From positions 1 to 6,325 of the forward strand of contig JAAXHZ010000248.1 of NCBI GenBank assembly GCA_012270625.1: a stretch of DNA of 6,325 nucleotides, written 5' to 3'. The notes below the pieces were generated by a model. It worked only from the letters and a program-made list of their open reading frames with translations. It was not told the origin of the DNA and did not search any database. Both the position numbers and the translations under genes were made by a program. This document shows, piece after piece, positions 5,527-6,325 of the stretch (the stretch's first letter is position 1; each line of letters begins with the position of its first letter). The stretch is from Dehalococcoidia bacterium (GTDB lineage: Bacteria > Chloroflexota > Dehalococcoidia > SAR202 > UBA11138).

Positions 5527-5558
5527 TGGCCTGTCAGAAACAGGCTCACGCCAGGCCA
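5527..5558. promoter_or_regulatory. Overlapping inverted repeats between divergent promoters, possible operator
   Basis: GCCTGT (5529-5534) and ACAGGC (5540-5545) are a perfect inverted repeat around CAGAA. The left arm can instead pair with a second site: TGGCCTG (5527-5533) with CAGGCCA (5552-5558), 7 bp. The pairings are mutually exclusive. The whole cluster sits in the gap between the two opposing -35 elements (5520 and 5563), a natural place for a regulator that controls both genes. No cognate regulator gene is in the window. Confidence 0.4.
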
Positions 5559-5562
5559 GAAC

Positions 5563-5591
5563 TTGAGCATACCCGCAAGTCGCAATACAAT
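5563..5591 (+). promoter_or_regulatory. Promoter of the DUF1800 gene
   Basis: TTGAGC (5563-5568; 4 of 6 matches) and TACAAT (5586-5591; 5 of 6 matches) are separated by exactly 17 bases, the optimal sigma-70-type spacing. A start near 5598 would give a leader of about 48 bases. Confidence 0.6.
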
Positions 5592-5630
5592 GTCCGTAAA
5601 GCCCCCGTTTCGCACGCATACATCACAGTT

Positions 5631-5637
5631 GGGAGAG
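5631..5637 (+). promoter_or_regulatory. Ribosome binding site of the DUF1800 gene
   Basis: GGGAGAG at 5631-5637 ends 8 bases before the ATG at 5646 and supports that start. Confidence 0.6.
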
Positions 5638-5645
5638 TTCCCGCC

Positions 5646-6325
5646 ATGCCAGACCGAGACATTGCGCTGCTACCGCACCTCATGCGTCGCGCCGGCTTTG
5701 GCGCGACTCCCGAAGAACTCGAACGCTACGCCGACATGGGATACGAGGCGACTGTGGAGGAGCTGCTGTATCCTGAAGACATGCCGCCCGCGCTAGAGGA
5801 CGAAGACCTTATCCGGCGCTACCACGTCGACGAGAACGGCCTGCTGATTGTGGACAGCTGCCAGACGTACCTTGTCTATCGCATGATCAACACGCGCCGC
5901 CCGCTCGAAGAGAAGCTCGCCCTGTTCTGGCACAGCATATTCGCCACCGGCTACACCAAGCTCAACCAGCCCAAGTCGATTCTGAACCAGATAGAGATGT
6001 TTCGCAGGCGCGGGCTGGGACGCTTTCGTGACCTGCTCGTCGAGATTTCCAGGGATCCCGCGATGATCTTCTGGCTCGACAACAAGGACAACCACAAAGA
6101 CGCCGTGAACGAGAACTACGGCAGGGAGATTCTGGAGCTGTTCTCGATGGGCGTCGGCAACTACACCGAGGACGATGTACGGCAGTGTTCGAGGGCTTTC
6201 ACCGGCTGGACCATCCGCAACGCCGTCCACCACACGGTGCGCGCTTCGCAGGACTCGGTGTGGCCCTACGGTCGCCTCGACTGGCAGTACGAATACCGCG
6301 GCGATGATCACGACCAGGGCGAGAA
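5646..6325 (+). CDS. DUF1800 family protein (N-terminal part, runs off the window)
   Basis: The frame opens at ATG 5646 and stays open for 226 codons to the window edge. The family (PF08811) is clear from ordered motifs: LMRRAGFGATPEEL (12-25), then RPLEEKLALFWHSIFATG (85-102), GLGRFRDLLVEISRDPAMIFWLDN (120-143 region), and NENYGREILELFSMGVGNYTEDDV, which is the core signature. FTGW follows, then a HDQGE that would continue as the usual HDxGxK at the very edge. Members are usually about 450-600 residues, so roughly half is present. The function is not established. In many bacteria the gene precedes a DUF1501 gene, and the pair is often linked to secreted or surface processes. No signal peptide is visible at this N-terminus. 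It is transcribed divergently from the transketolase-like gene. Confidence 0.93.
   Translation, partial: MPDRDIALLPHLMRRAGFGATPEELERYADMGYEATVEELLYPEDMPPALEDEDLIRRYHVDENGLLIVDSCQTYLVYRMINTRRPLEEKLALFWHSIFATGYTKLNQPKSILNQIEMFRRRGLGRFRDLLVEISRDPAMIFWLDNKDNHKDAVNENYGREILELFSMGVGNYTEDDVRQCSRAFTGWTIRNAVHHTVRASQDSVWPYGRLDWQYEYRGDDHDQGE

Noticed and set aside
5793..6311. 172-residue minus-strand open frame opposite the DUF1800 gene
   Set aside because: The plus strand encodes unmistakable DUF1800 motifs; the antisense frame is a by-product of GC-rich third positions.
1..6325. CRISPR array, tRNA, rRNA or insertion sequence
   Set aside because: No regularly spaced repeats, no cloverleaf or rRNA-like segments and no transposase or terminal inverted repeats were found on reading both strands.

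Overview
The window looks like a stretch of GC-rich bacterial chromosome, interrupted by a compact accessory block of visibly lower GC. The two long genes on the right, a transketolase-like enzyme and a DUF1800 protein, have strongly GC-biased third codon positions. DUF1800 and long transketolase-like proteins of this kind fit an environmental lineage such as the Chloroflexota (SAR202/Dehalococcoidia-like). That taxonomic guess is inference only, because no rRNA or tRNA is present to test it.

Layout from left to right. Bases 1-51 are the last 16 codons of an unidentified plus-strand gene. Bases 110-204 hold a diverged, frameshifted copy of the last 30 codons of the transketolase-like gene. 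Next comes a 228-residue plus-strand protein of the plasmid pRiA4b ORF-3-like family with zinc-binding clusters at both ends (242-928). Converging on it from the right is a minus-strand run of three tightly packed genes, transcribed in the order 2772->2095, 2102->1584, 1587->1030. They encode a protein of unknown family, a small protein with a winged-helix-like C-terminus, and a nucleoside 2-deoxyribosyltransferase/TIR-like Rossmann protein that may be an effector. The intact 852-residue transketolase-like gene (5390->2832, minus strand) follows. It is separated by a 255-base divergent promoter region from a DUF1800 gene that runs off the right edge (5646->6325).

The main observation is that the accessory block (about 205-2837) is bracketed by direct repeats of the 3' end of the transketolase-like gene. 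The two copies differ at 5 aligned bases plus a 2-base indel, and 4 of the 5 substitutions are synonymous. The divergence therefore mostly arose while both copies were still coding in separate lineages, and only afterwards did the left copy lose its frame. This is the footprint expected when an element carrying its own version of a gene's 3' end inserts there and restores the gene, leaving the old end as a remnant on the far side. No recombinase is visible in the block.

Within the block, the three-gene operon is the best candidate for an undescribed system. It is compact, translationally coupled, ends in an enzyme-like Rossmann protein with a candidate catalytic glutamate, and sits in a probable mobile locus. 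A perfect extended -10 (TGCTATAAT) formed by the last codons of the intact transketolase-like gene could drive it, and this motif is absent from the remnant copy. A role in defence or conflict is inferred from architecture and location and has not been demonstrated.
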